From assembly GCA_015680685.1 (NCBI GenBank), contig MNCI01010030.1, forward strand, positions 95,407 through 148,439: 53,033 bases of DNA. Reading direction: 5' to 3'. The translations under genes were made by a program, and so were the position numbers. The DNA comes from Gnetum montanum (Eukaryota; Streptophyta; Gnetopsida; Gnetales; Gnetaceae). Positions 24,156 through 36,400 of the stretch are shown here, in pieces (position 1 is the stretch's first letter; each line of letters begins with the position of its first letter). The notes below the pieces were generated by a model, which was not told the origin of the DNA, did not search any database, and saw only the letters and a program-made list of their open reading frames with translations.

Positions 24156-26840
24156 GTAACTATGGTCATGGGTAACGAAAAATGAGCTACAATATTATCT
24201 AGGATAAATTTACAAACTTGTTAAGATGTGGTCTTCCTTAGGGGAATAGCCTTAACCCACTTGGTAAGATATTTGGTTGTAGTGATGATGAAGATATGTC
24301 CTATGGAAGACTTAGGAATTATAGGTTCAATGATATCCAACCCCCATCATTGAAATGAACATGTTATCTAGGTCATATGTAACTCAGTTGGTGATACATG
24401 TATTAGGTTGTTATATTTTTGGCATTTGTGACATCACTTAATCTTTTGCAAGCAATCATTTTCAATATGGGGCCAATAGTAGCATAATCATCTAGTCTTA
24501 GTGAGCATGGATCTAGGTCCTATATGTCCCCCACAAAAAACCTTGTTAACCAAATGTGTTATCATCTATGATGACATAGTACTTCAATCACTTACATTTG
24601 GCATCCTTCTAGGTAGTAGTTAGGTAGTGCGAGGCTTCATCATGCATAAGGTAAAATTTGATATCATCATACCACTCCTTGGGAGGAGTAGTATGAATGA
24701 TGGCCACAAATTTATCCTTAGTATTTTTTGTGATGGAAGTAGCACAATCAATAGTTAAGGTGGTCAACTTGTCAAACACATTCCTCAATTGCATTAGCTA
24801 TAGTGTTTTCATTTCAAGGTATGTGTTGGATATCAACATCTATGAATTGTTGTAATAATGTCTTCCCTAGGTCATAGTAAGGTTGTAAGTGCTTAGCTTT
24901 GCATGCATAGACTTTGGTTACTTGGTTAACCATGAGTTGTGAATCACCTTTGATGATTAGGAATCTAATTACTAGGTCACACGCTACCATTATTCCTCTG
25001 ATCAAACCCTCATATTCTACTATGTTGTTGATACATGGAAACCCAAAATGATTGGAAAAGGATTAGATATCACCATATGGGAATGTTTAATTTTAGCTGT
25101 ACTAGCCCCACGGATGGCTAAATCTCCATCAAAGTTCATGACCACCTCATAAAACTTAGGTACTTATCTAACTATGTTAATGTGTTCATTAGGGAACTTA
25201 GCATTTATGGCTGCTTGGTCATCAATAGGGGAAACTATGAGTTGTATGACTATAACTTAACCTTTTTTTGAGGATTGAGAGACATAATGGAGGTTGAACT
25301 CCATGATTATGGGTTTCATCAAGCTATATAGCTACTTTCGTAGATGTTGGTCATTATGGCTCTAAGTATGTTATCCTTATAAATTATGTTTACTTGGCTT
25401 CTTAAGAGGTAGTATCTTCATTTCTTGAAAGAGAAGACTAGTGCTAGAAAATACTTCTCCACTTTAGTGTATCAGGTATCATGGGCAACTAATGTATGGC
25501 TAAGGTAGTATACAAGCATTTCTACTCCATCATCACATTTCTAATAGAGTAGATAGGCAATGGATGTATCAAAGATGGTGAGATAACTATAAAATGGTTT
25601 ATCTTCTTGTCAGTAATTGTATCAACTCTTGCTTAAGGTTTTCAAAGGCTCCTTGACATTAAACTGTCCACTCATAGTGAACTCCTTTGTTAAGCAAGTA
25701 TTTCATGGGTTGTAACTTATTCATAAGCCTAGTGATAAACCTACGAATAAACTATAATTTATCTTGTAATCCTTAAAGCTCATTAAGGTTGGTAGGTGCT
25801 ACTAATTTGGATAATGCCTTAACCTTATCAGGATCTATGCATATTCTTGTTTTAGAGAGTACAAAGCCCAACATCTTACTAGTTTTGACATTGAAGATAC
25901 ACTTCTTAGTATTGAGCCTAAGGTTGTATTTGAGGGATTGTTTAAGCACAAGATCTAGGTCATTAATATGGCCATTGACTATCTTAGATTTCATAGCTAT
26001 GTCATCTATGTAATCATTAAGCAAACTTAACATGTAATGTCTTTGGTATGTTGCTCCATTATTCTTAAGGATAAACAACATCATGTTATAACAAAATGTA
26101 CCTCATGGAATCATAAATTTTATGCTAATTTGATACTCTAGGTTGATCCTAATTTGGTTATATCCCAAGAATCCATCCATAAAGGACAAAAATCATGTTC
26201 AGCTATAGTATCAATAATTTTCTCAATACTAGGCAAAGAGAATTTATCCTTGATAGTTGCCTTATTTAGGTCTCAAAAATAAATGAAAATATGGACACTC
26301 CCATTTTTCATAGGAACCATTGCTATGTTGGATACCCATTCCACCTATTCAACAGCCCTAATGAAACCTACTTGATAGAGCTTTGATACTTCATCATGAA
26401 CTACCAAGGCCAATTCAGGTGTAATCTTGCATACCTTTTGGTTAACTGGTCTAATGCTGGGATCTAGTATGATGTTGTCTTCGACTAGACATGAGTTTAG
26501 GCATAGCACATCTTCATATGACTAGGAAAATGCCTTAATGTTACTTTGTAAGATCTTGGTGATGTCTTGAGCACATTGAGGCTCCAATGAGGAACTTAGT
26601 TTATGGGTTTTCTCCTCACCACTATGTGTTATGAGAAAAACCTCAACTAGAGAATATTTAGTTATGTCTCTTGCTTCTAAGTCAATGGTTTTGACTAGGT
26701 TTTTAGGCCATTCTAGAGGTCTCTCTATTAAGGCTATGTGGTCTACAAGACTCTTAGGCTAAAGATCTAGGTAATCAAGGTTGATACATCATTTAATATC
26801 ACTGTGAGGTCCATGTAGATACAAAGGCAAACTAATTTGC
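24156..26840 (-). pseudogene. Element D pol: RT, RNase H, second RNase H and N-terminal integrase
   Basis: Minus strand, in order. The pol N-terminal region at 26840-26480 contains EARDITKYSLVEVFLITHSG and DITKILQSNIKAFS. RT at about 26430-25690 contains YFRDLNKATIKDKFSLPSI, LKNNGATYQRHY, the catalytic NDYIDDIAMK near 26000 and KMLGFVLSKTRI. The first RNase H is at about 25640-25270. The second (archaeal-type) RNase H at about 25130-24800 contains FLIIKGDSQLMVNQVTKVYA and KHLQPYYDLGKTLLQQF. The integrase N-terminal and early catalytic part at 24560-24156 ends FILDNIVAHFSLPMTIVT, where C is inserted. Many stops and shifts. The two RNase H domains identify the Tat/Ogre lineage. Confidence 0.88.
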
Positions 26841-28866
26841 TTCCATGTACTCATACTTTGATCTTGCATGTAAACTAAAAGCATATTAAGTGGCACCTAG
26901 GTAAAAGTGAATAAATAATTTTAAAATACCATAAAATAGATGCAAATCTAATGTAATCAAGGCCATCTAAGGCCATCAATGAGATAAGGTTAACTCAAAA
27001 ATGTTCAGTAGAGGCAAAAAAAGGTCACATAAAGGTCAAGCAAGGGGAAGTATAAGGCTACAAATAGTCTTGATGGACTATGATGCCAATTTAAGGCCTT
27101 AGCAACCATTTTCATATGGTATTAAACAATGGTTAAAGAAGGTCCAACCTCACTATTTAATATCATTTAAATTCAAAAAAAATGTAAATAGAGCTATAAT
27201 AAGGAAAAAAACAAACATATAAGAATATATATAGGCCATAGAAGGTTAACAAGGTTAACAAGGCAACATAAGTCCAAAAACAAGCTTAAACATTATGTAA
27301 TAAGGCAAAAAAATCAAGCAAAATAGGTATATATGATAAAATTTGCTTAGTATAGGCCAAAAATGATTAAGGTTTTTCCAATTTTAGGCTTTAGAGGGCC
27401 ATGTTTTGATGCTAAAAGGCTATTAGGTGAGTTTAGGCATTAATCAGGGTTATTTCTAGGCTGTTTAGACCTAAAAATCAAGTGTTTTAAGGCTTCCACT
27501 CTAGGCTCAACATGGAAATAGGGATCCTTAGTATGGAAACCAAGGAAAATAGGATTTGGAGTATTCAAAGGTCTAGAATTTAAGTTCTAGAACATTCCCA
27601 AGGTAGTGTAGGGTCAAATCTATCAAAATTGGATACTTTAGAGGCCTATAAATGTCAAAACATAAGTTCTAAAGCCTTTCCCCCTTGTTTCCACACTGGT
27701 CAACATGGAAAAGAAGGGTTTTAGCATGGAGAATGAAAATCAAATAAAAATTAAGGTCAAATAGGTAGTTGGAGTCTAAATCTGGAACTTGTGCATTTCT
27801 CAGCTTCATTTTGAGGTAATCTGAGGTAATTTTGAGTGTTAAGATATGTCAAAATGGCTTATCCCTATTTTTCCACTAAGCATAGTATCCTTGGTGTGGA
27901 AAAATAGGGGAGCACTTTTTTATGAATTTATAGTAATTTAGAGACACTTTAACCAGGTTTCTAGGCCCATAGTGCTGTAGAATTTAATTCTGCAAGTTTT
28001 GGCCTAATTTTAGGCTCATTTGAAGGCTATTTAAGGGCACTTAAACTATCCCCCCATGTTTCCATGTTGGGGGAGTTTCTCCAGCATGGAAGAATTGGGG
28101 GATGGATTTTATAGGTTAAAATAAGGTTAGAAAAGAAAAATCTTAAGGCTATGTGGTCCTGGGATTCTCTAGTGTAGATCTTTCACTTCTAAGAGTGCTA
28201 TCTTACCATGCTGGGGAAGTTACTCCATCAAGAAAGAAGTAAGAATCCTTGATCTAGGCTAATTCAAGTCATAATCAATCATGCATGTTACCTCCTGGAG
28301 TTGCTAGGATCAAAGGTTATGGATCCATGCCAAAATTTTGCAGTTTTAGGAATATTTAGGTGTTCTTTTAGCTTCTTACCTTTTTACACATTAAAGATGG
28401 AAAGAACGATGTGGAAATTTAGGTGAAGCCACTTTTTAGCCATCTAGGATTAGTCTTGTAAAGTTTAAGAGCTCCAATGGCTATTGCTAGTGCTCTAAAT
28501 TGCATGAAAGATCATTTAATGTCATTTTGAGGGTTAGCAGGGTTAAGGACTACAGTTTGGTATCAAATTTTGGTCATTTTGAGTATTTCTAAGCATTTAT
28601 TTGGCTTCCCCCATTTTTTCTATGTTGGGACTAGAATGCTTAATGTGAAAAGCTAGGAGGAATCATTTTTGACCTTTTGACATCAGTTTCTAGAAGTTTG
28701 AAGGCTCCAAACAATGTCAATAAGGTCCAAGAATGCATGCAATTTCAATTAATGTTGTTCTAAGGTATTTTATTCATCCAAAATGATTCTCTGCTTAATT
28801 TCAATGCTAAGCATCATGGAGGGGAGAATTCCCAATGTGAAGACACCATAAAACTTAGAGCGATCC
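26841..28866. other. Non-coding DNA with array remnants and spaced hairpin motifs
   Basis: Scattered, decayed GGCC-type array units occur at 26965-27110. From 27500 a motif combining TTTCCATG, TTGGGG and CATGGAA recurs near 27520, 27700, 27880, 28060, 28210, 28620 and 28810, mostly 150-200 bases apart. The best copy folds: TTCCATGTTGGGGGAG, TTT, CTCCAGCATGGAA at about 28063-28095. Similar motifs lie in the LTR at 13980-14130, so this may be LTR or interior sequence of a D-like element. No gene is seen; 27110-27480 is plain AT-rich sequence. Confidence 0.5.
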
Positions 28867-30042
28867 TAAAACACCACTAATTTCGGCCTAGCACTTTGAA
28901 AATGACTCAAGCCCTTTCAAGCATCTAGGAGGCAAAATTTGACTAAGGAATTAAGCTCACACCCAACTTGCCCAAGGAAGATTTCTCACCCTCAGCATGA
29001 GCAACTCCAAACAGTGTCAAAATCAAGTCAAACTTGGAGGTTAATAGTTTAGCATCAAAATCCCAGCGTTCAGTGTCAAAATTCTAGAGTTTAGCATCAA
29101 AAATCAAGATTAAAAAAGGCATGTCACATTGTGTTCACGCTGGACGTCATGTTGCAGTGTGACCACAGCCTAACCGACTCTCAGGAGCCCAACACTAAGT
29201 CAAAATGATATGAATTCCAAGGTGCATCTCATCCCAGGCTTCATGATTGACAACGACTAGTCCTAGCCTCCAGAATCCCCAAATTTCAAGTCAAAAATTG
29301 CAAGTTTTCACATGTCACACTGCGTGTCATGCTACAACGTGATTGCAGTATGACCTACTCAAAATGGATCCAAACAAGTCACATACAAGCTCAGATTTTA
29401 GACTTTAGATCACACACAGGTAGGTAGCAGTTGTACTCAGAAACAAGCTCCAAAAATTCAAAATTTGGTGTCAAAAATTGCATTTCACCTCACACACATT
29501 GAGGTCATGCTAGAGGTCACGCCTAGCATGACTGCCCAGCATGACTCACACTGAGGTCATGCTGAGCACATGCCCAACGTGGCTACCGAACATGACTGCA
29601 GTGTGACTACCGGTCACGCTCACACAAAGGCACTCCAAATGCATGCTGAAGACACACTAAAGCCTAGAAATCTCATGCTCGGAGCCTTGGCAGAATAGAC
29701 ATGTCTCAAATAGCCTCAAATTAACATCTCGAGATCTCGTAGCAATCGATCCATGGTCAAGCAAGCTGGGATCAAATTGTCTTATTCTACATTATCATTT
29801 CATTGTAAATATTCATTTGTGGGCTTGTCAAGCCCTCACGGTCTAAATTGTATGTACTTTCATGTGCTTAAGTAATCCACATGTTGTAAGATACAATGCA
29901 CTTGGTCAAAAACGTAGCCTACCTACACATGACCAGCTCATACATAGCTATCTACTAGACATGTATCGCTTGATCCATTTTTCTATTAAATCTCAATCGT
30001 TGATCTCACTAGTGGGCTCCGCACCCGAACCCAGCCAAACCC

Positions 30043-30050
30043 TATAAATA
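30043..30050 (+). promoter_or_regulatory. TATA box of element E LTR
   Basis: TATAAATA within AACCCTATAAATACCCC, on the plus strand, about 1.18 kb from the LTR start. It fixes the orientation of E's transcription as rightward, agreeing with its plus-strand gag at 48380-49782. Confidence 0.75.
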
Positions 30051-30244
30051 CCCCATCCATCCACATAAACAAGGGTTGGAAATTTGGACTTTCAGAAAAT
30101 TTTGGAGGTTGAAGGCTTAGGACACTCAGAGACACTTGACTCCTAGCATTAGAGCACTTTTGAAACATATCACATCACCCTGTGGCTTAGCGCTTGACCT
30201 ACCATCCTACACTTTGACTAGTGCACATTCTTGTTTAAACAATA

Positions 30245-30249
30245 CAATA
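30245..30249. other. Left target-site duplication of element H (CAATA)
   Basis: CAATA at 30245-30249 is repeated exactly at 47491-47495, immediately outside the opposite LTR end. Confidence 0.93.
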
Positions 30250-31814
30250 TGTAATGATGGAAAATGTCGGTTGCTGGAAATACCGAGCGAAGATCTGTGT
30301 ACACAGTCTTAACCACAGATATGTGCGAGGACTGTGCTAGAGAAAACGAATCCGCGGTGTCCTAAATGGTCTTGTCGATTAGACAGGGACTTACTTAATT
30401 AGTAAATTGTCGAATATTGCGATAGTATATGTCTCATATAATCAACTTAATGAATCATAGAAGGAGTAGAAAATAATGTAAAGAACTTGAAATAGTGGAA
30501 ACGTCAACATGACAAGGAAGATCAGATTTAAAAAAAAGATGTGTAATTCCAAGATCTATGTGTTGACTCGAAAGCTGAATATATTACATACAACTTTCCA
30601 GTGGCAGACTTCACTTATCTTTGCATGAAGCGTACACAAAACAATAAGGAAACTGTTCAAAAGAGAGTACAGAATGAAGCTTGATCTACCTCGTAAGCCA
30701 AAAAATGGAATCAGGCCTGGATGTCTTTCAATCAACTATTTCTGATCAATAAATTTTTCCAATTTCACCAGATGATCTCTCGATCTCTGATCTGCTCTTT
30801 TTTTGCCTTCGGTAGTCTTTTCTCAGAACTGCTAATGATCACCAATGGAGAGGATAATGTTTTCGCCAAAAGAGACCAATCGCTTCTACTGCCAATGCTC
30901 AAACAATGTCTTCTGTATTTCTAAAGGAAGGACCCCCTCTCTTCCTTTTCTCCACCAACTAGAGCATTTATAAGTTCAGCATCACATGGAGAAGCCATGG
31001 CCCTGATGACACGTGTCTCGAACTTTCAAAGTGTCATTGATTTGGAAAATTTTATGTTGAAATTGGTCACATCGCATCATGTTTTGGGGGAGGGGAGAAA
31101 AGTGCACTATCAACCACTTCTGCTGAAGCCACCTCATGATTACGCTGTGATACACTGATGAGCGCATTGCTGCGTATAGACAGCAGATGCGTGTTTGGTA
31201 CTGCCTTAGCTGGCCTTACACTATATCACACTTGTTTACACTGCATAGTGTGGTAGAGCATAATAAAGTATAAAGGTAGTTAACTCAAGCTGTTTTATGC
31301 TTATTTACGTCACAAAGCGTAATAGAGCCTAAAATGGTCAACTTCACAACAAGTTACGCTTTTTTACGCTGCATAGCGTAATAAGCGTAAAGAGACCAAT
31401 CTGCACAAAAAAGAAGAAGTCAATCTTTGGATCCTAACTTTGACTTCCTCTAAGCTCATTACGCTACTCTACGTGATGTAGTGTAAATTCAGCCCTAAAT
31501 AAAAGACTTAGCGGAATATGCGACAAGTCGTAGTTCACTGCTTAGATCTTTAAACTTTGTCGAATTCACCGAAGCAAGTTACCTTCGGATATTGGGCTAC
31601 ATTAAACAGAGTTACGCTGAGCAACATTACGCTATATTTCATAACGTAGCGTAAAGAGAGAAAACAAAATAAGGTTAGAATTTGCAAGAAACTTGGAGAC
31701 TTGATGCTACGCGCCTCTTTGCCTTGTTCTGTCTTCTGGATTTTTGTTGCAAACTTTCTCCCGAATCATGAATCTTTTCACCCTAGGCTGATTCGTAATT
31801 TTCACAGTGTTTTA
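30250..31814 (-). repeat. Element H 3' LTR (left)
   Basis: Begins TGTAATGATGG and ends GTGTTTTA. TATAAAT on the minus strand at 30966-30972. U3 (31190-31660) contains many TTACGCT/AGCGTAA motifs, including the palindrome TTACGCTGCATAGCGTAA at 31364-31381. The U5 signature GGTCTTGTCGATTAGACAGG is near 30370. No gene. Confidence 0.93.
30966..30972 (-). promoter_or_regulatory. TATA box of element H 3' LTR
   Basis: TATAAAT on the minus strand within GAGCATTTATAAGTTCAGC, which is identical in both H LTRs although surrounding bases differ. Confidence 0.75.
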
Positions 31815-31880
31815 ATGGCTCCTCTTTGTTGCTGTTTAGAGGGCTTACTCGAAATACGTCGACAAAGAAAGTGAAACACC
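31807..31880 (-). promoter_or_regulatory. Element H polypurine tract within a conserved inverted repeat
   Basis: The purine-rich tract (minus strand CAACAAAGAGGAGCCA) lies directly inside the LTR end and primes plus-strand DNA synthesis in this class of element. The bases GTGTTTTA (LTR end, 31807-31814) and CCTCTTTGTTG (31821-31831) are mirrored by CGACAAAGA (31860-31868) and GTGAAACACC (31871-31880). The same arrangement occurs in C, D and F. Confidence 0.8.
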
Positions 31881-32994
31881 AAATGGGTAAAAGTACCAAC
31901 AGCGTCTATCGACAGTTACTCAGGTGTTGCCCTGTCAATATAGAAATGTAGAAGTGAGAGAAATGGAAGATAAAATGGTATGAGAGGGAATTATTACAGA
32001 GGTAAGAAGAGAGAGGTTCGGGGAAGACTCACGTGTATGAGTATGTCTTTTCGCACATAAGCGATAAGGCCTCCTCTTGCAATTGCTTTTGCATGGAGTT
32101 ATGCCATCATATTGTAGATAAAAGGGCTTGTATGGACGAATTGTGTTACATCTGCATAGCTTGGATGAGTTGTGTTTCATCCATTTTGCCAACTTTTTTT
32201 TTGGTGTCCACTAGATGAGTTGCGTTACACCAGTTCATGGACTTGATTGTAATGTAGATGCGGAAAGTGTATGCTGCGTGTTCGCATTTTGTACAAGGAG
32301 ATAGATGGAATGGCCAAGGAGGGGAATAGGAACAAGAGGTAGGATTATGAGGAAAACAAGGTTGCACTTCTAAGTAGACAAGCTAACCTAAGAAGCCATC
32401 TCAAAATGTTGTATGTACTTCACTACTCAAGTGAACACACTTTTGAACGATGTCCTTGTAGTAAGTAACCTACAATCAAAGAAGAAAAAAGAGGACACCA
32501 TTGCTCAACCGAATCACTATAGAAGTTATTGAAACAAGTGTCATCCAGGGCGAGGAAGAGTGAATGGGCCATGGGCATGGGACCATAGCAGGAGGCCAGG
32601 GTCTCAATGTTGATGCTCGGCCCAGTATATTACCGCCAAAGAAAATCAAACTCATCACACCCAACTGGTTATGCAAAGAAGCAACTAGGTGAATCTGTGA
32701 AGCCAGAGTCTAATAGTGATGATGAGCTGAGGTCCCCAAGGCCGTGGTTGATGAGAACTCCTTTGGGGCTCCAGACAGTGAAACTGACCTCTCAGATGTG
32801 CCACCGCTGAGATGGGTGCAGTGACAACATCTCCGAGGAATCAGTAGTATGCCTTTCAGAATATCCGAGGAATCAGCAGAATGCCCGCAAGGTAGTGATG
32901 CTAGGGTTGTCCCAACATCCCACCCCCTTCATTTTGCAGTCATGCAGAGACGTTCACAGTTGCTTGATTCATATGCTGGTGATCTGTAAATCCC
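31881..32994 (-). other. Element H 3' tail, no recognised gene
   Basis: Sequence between polypurine tract and array. Short minus-strand open stretches exist (for example 32367-32146 and 32192-31935) and share the phrase GATGAGTTGYRTTACA with the tail of C (17584). None has a recognisable domain and I do not call a gene. 32820-32890 has two copies of ATCCGAGGAATCAGYAG. Confidence 0.55.
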
Positions 32995-33390
32995 AGTTTT
33001 AAGTCTTGGTAGATTGTTGTCACTGGTTTTAAGTCCCAGCAGACCATGGTTCCAGTTTAAAGTTTGGGCGGACTGAAAAATGCTAGTTTTACATCATAAT
33101 GGATGACAGTAGAGCTAATTTATTGTCTTAGCAAACTGTGCTGTGGATGTCAGTTTCATGTTGTGACCTAGGGACAAATCTGTGCTGATTTTACGTCTCA
33201 ACAGACGGATGCTTACTTGTGCCAATTTTATGTCATGGTAGACAACCGGTGCCAATTTAGCATTGTGGCAGACGTGTGTAGAGTGTGCCAGTTTTACGTT
33301 GTAGTAGACGATCACTACCAGTTTAGCGTCGTGGTGGACGCATAAGGAGAGTGTCAGTTTTACATTGTAGCAGACGATTGTTGTGCCTAA
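32995..33390 (+). repeat. Mini-hairpin array of element H, about twelve units
   Basis: Best preserved array. Arms and six-base loops: AGTC/GACC, AGTT/GACT, CATC-ATAATG-GATG, CGTC (33194-33197)/GACG (33204-33207), TGTC (33231-33234)/GACA (33241-33244), CGTT/GACG, GCGTC (33326-33330)/GACGC (33337-33341). Each palindrome is preceded by a constant CAGTTTTA-like block and followed by a variable spacer of roughly 5-20 bases. It lies right after the integrase stop. Confidence 0.93.
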
Positions 33391-33410
33391 TGTTAACACT
33401 GGATATGCAA

Positions 33411-36400
33411 CTAGATGTAGTACCACTTTAAGTATATGTGATTCATGGGATTTGGTAACTCGTTGCCATTGATATCTGCTAGCTTGAATGCACCGTTGCC
33501 ATACATGTCGACTACTAAGAAAGGGCCCTCCCAGTTTGTAGAGAATTTGCCCACTGATTCATGAACAACCTTGAGAACCAAATCTCCTTTCTCGATCGGT
33601 CGTTGTTGAAGATTATGACGGTGCTTCTGCCTCTGCTTATCTTGATACTTTTCAATAGTATTAAGCATCTGTATTCACTTCTCCTCTACTGAGTCCAAAT
33701 CCATGATCTAAGACTTAGTGTGTTGAGTGTCATTTATAATTGTGGAGAGGACCATCCGTAGAGAAGGAACTTGTAATTCGAGGGGCAGCACCACCTCAGA
33801 TCCATAGACTAGGCTATAGTGTGTACTGTTTGTAGCTATTCTACATGTGGTACGATATGCCCATAGCACATAGAGGATCTTTTCATGCCATCGTCTTTTG
33901 TTAATGTTGAGCATTTTCTTGAGCAAATTGATAATGACTTTGTTTGTTGCTTCAGCTTAACCATTCGCTTGCGGGTAATAAGACGAGGAAAAATATTGTT
34001 TGATACCAAGGCTATCACAAAAAGATTTGGTTTCCACACTGCTAAATTGTGGCCCATTATCAGTCACGATAGTCATCGGGAGGCCAAATCTAGTTACAAT
34101 GTTGTCTAAAATGAAATGGTAGATCTGTTGAGATGTGATCTTTCGCAAAGGGATGGCTTCAACTCACTTCGTGAAATACTCGGTAGTGGTGATTATGAAG
34201 CTATGTCCTGAGGAAGATTTTGGTGTGATAGACCCTATAATGTCTAATCCCCATCGTTGAAAGGGCCATGTAATCTGAGTCATGTGTAATTTCGTAGGTG
34301 ATACATGTATGAGGTTCATGTAACACTGACACGTGTCACACATTTTAACCTTTGTAAGATAGTTTTTTTTCATATACGGCCAATAATATCCTAAGCGACG
34401 GATTTTAACAACCATGGCCTATGGGGCTACGTGTCCTCCGCACAGTCCTTCGTGAACTTCACTGATTATACATTGTGCTTGGTCTTTGTTAATGCAAGTA
34501 AGTAATATTTCATCAAAAGAGTGTCTACAAACGGTACTATCTCCTATGATGACATATTGCCTAGCTCGCTTGCGGATTGCATCTTTTTATGCAGGAGGTA
34601 GGTTTTAATGTTAGCTCATGTGGTGGTTCGCCATGCAAGAGGTAGGTTTTAATGCTATCGTACCATTCTAGCGTTTCATTCACGAGCAGTGAAAATATTT
34701 GCACCATCTAAATGATAGGATCTGCACATTCTGTTATTAAGGTGGGACAAGTGTCAAACAGGTGCGATGGCACATTTAATGCTAATGTAGCCAGCGCATC
34801 AGCTAGCGTGTTGTTAGTTCGAGGCACGTGTTGGACATCGGTTGCTGTAAACTACTTCAGAAGATCTTTAGCCATATCATAGTAGGGTTGTAAATGTGTA
34901 GCCTTGCAGGCATAGACCCCTATGATTTGATTTATAACAAGCATCGAATTGCCTCTAATCACCAGGTGTTAAACATCAAGCTCTTTGGCTATTAATAATC
35001 CCATGAGGAGCCCCTCGTATTTTGCCATGTTGTTCGTACAGGGAAAGGTCAAGCAGTAGGTGTGCAGACGTACATCCTTAGGTGACAACATAATGACAGT
35101 GGCAGCACTACCGCCTCTAGCGGTTGAAGCTCTATCAAAATGTAACATTGCTTCGAGGCCTATTAGAACAGGGCTTAGATATGTGCATGTTCGTCGAGAA
35201 ATTCAGGCTCTATCGTCGCCTGACTATCAATAGGTGATGTTATTAGTTGGTCAGCTATCGCTTGGCCTTTCGTAGAGGATTGGCCAATGTAATATAGATC
35301 GAATTCTACCGTGATAGCTTTCCAGCAAGCTATCTTACTACTTTCATATAGGTTGTGTGTAATAGCCCTAAGAATGTTGCTCTTGTAGATTATATTGACT
35401 TTTCTATGAAAGAGATAGTGTCTGCACTTTTTGAGTGTAAACACTAACGCTAAACAATTACGCTCTACTTCATTATACCTCGTTTCATACACACATAGGC
35501 CATGAATCAAGTAGTAGATGGGTACTTCAGACCCATCATCTCTTTTTTGGCAGAGTAATGCAGCTAGGGCTATGTCTAAGGTTGCGAGGTAAATGTAGAA
35601 TGGCTGATCCCTTTGTGACAGGAATATTGTTGGCAAGTGTTGAAGTTCTTGTTTCAAGCTATCAAACGCACACTAAAAATCATCTGTCCATTCCAAATTA
35701 ATCTCCTTTTTAAGTAGATGCTACATAGGGTGTAATTTATCCGTTAATCTTGAGATGAACCACCTCATAAACTATAACCACCCTTGCAATCTACGTAATT
35801 GCTTGAAATTTGTAAGGGTTGTCAATTCAACAATGGCCTTGACCTTGTCAGGGTCTACCCGTATGCCGGTTTTTGATACCACAAATCCCAGCATGCGCCT
35901 GATTTTGACTCTGAATACACATTTTTTTGGGTTGAGTCAGAGGTCGTATTTAGAGCATCTTTTAAGGACTAACTCGAGATCCTTTGAATGATCTTCTAGC
36001 CTTATATAATTAACAGCTATATCATCAACATAATCATTCAGTCTTCCTAGGAGGTAATCACTAAAGATGTAATTCATAGCACATTGATACATAGCTCCGA
36101 TATTTTTTAAACCAAAAGGCATCATAGTGTAACAAAAGGTCCCCTAAGGTGTCATGAATGTTGTTGTCAACTGGTGTTCTGGGTTGATGTGAATTTGATT
36201 ATAGCCTGAGAAGCCATCCATGAAGGATAAAAGTGCATGCCCAGCGGTTGTGTCCACTAGTTGGTTGATATACTTGGTAGCGAGAAATTATCCTTGATTG
36301 TGGCTTTGTTTAAGTCCCGGAAGTCTATGCAGATGTGTATCCGTTCGATATTTTTAGGGACAACTACAATTTTAGATACCTAGTCTTTTTAGCAGATGTT

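Larger units (their letters stand above)
28867..30249 (+). repeat. Element E 5' LTR, first part (U3, TATA, R)
   Basis: Begins TAAAACACC, the plus-strand equivalent of the family's U3 start TGAAACACC. A TATA box is at 30043-30050. The LTR is cut at 30249 by element H and resumes at 47491, giving about 1.7 kb in total, the usual length here. U3 holds repeated GGTCATGCTGAGCACATGCC / CACGCT motifs (29120-29640). No gene. Confidence 0.75.

Noticed and set aside
25789-26013. Plus-strand 74-codon open stretch
   Set aside because: Antisense of the RT active-site region of element D (YIDD on the minus strand).
31881-32400. Protein-coding gene in the H tail (minus strand, 73-85 codon stretches)
   Set aside because: Frames are short and overlapping, not conserved as proteins with the tails of C or F, and have no domain.
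33115-33426. Minus-strand open stretch through the H array with a repeated YYNVKLA-like peptide
   Set aside because: It merely translates the repeat. The other arrays are not open in the matching frame, and the palindromes better explain the conservation.
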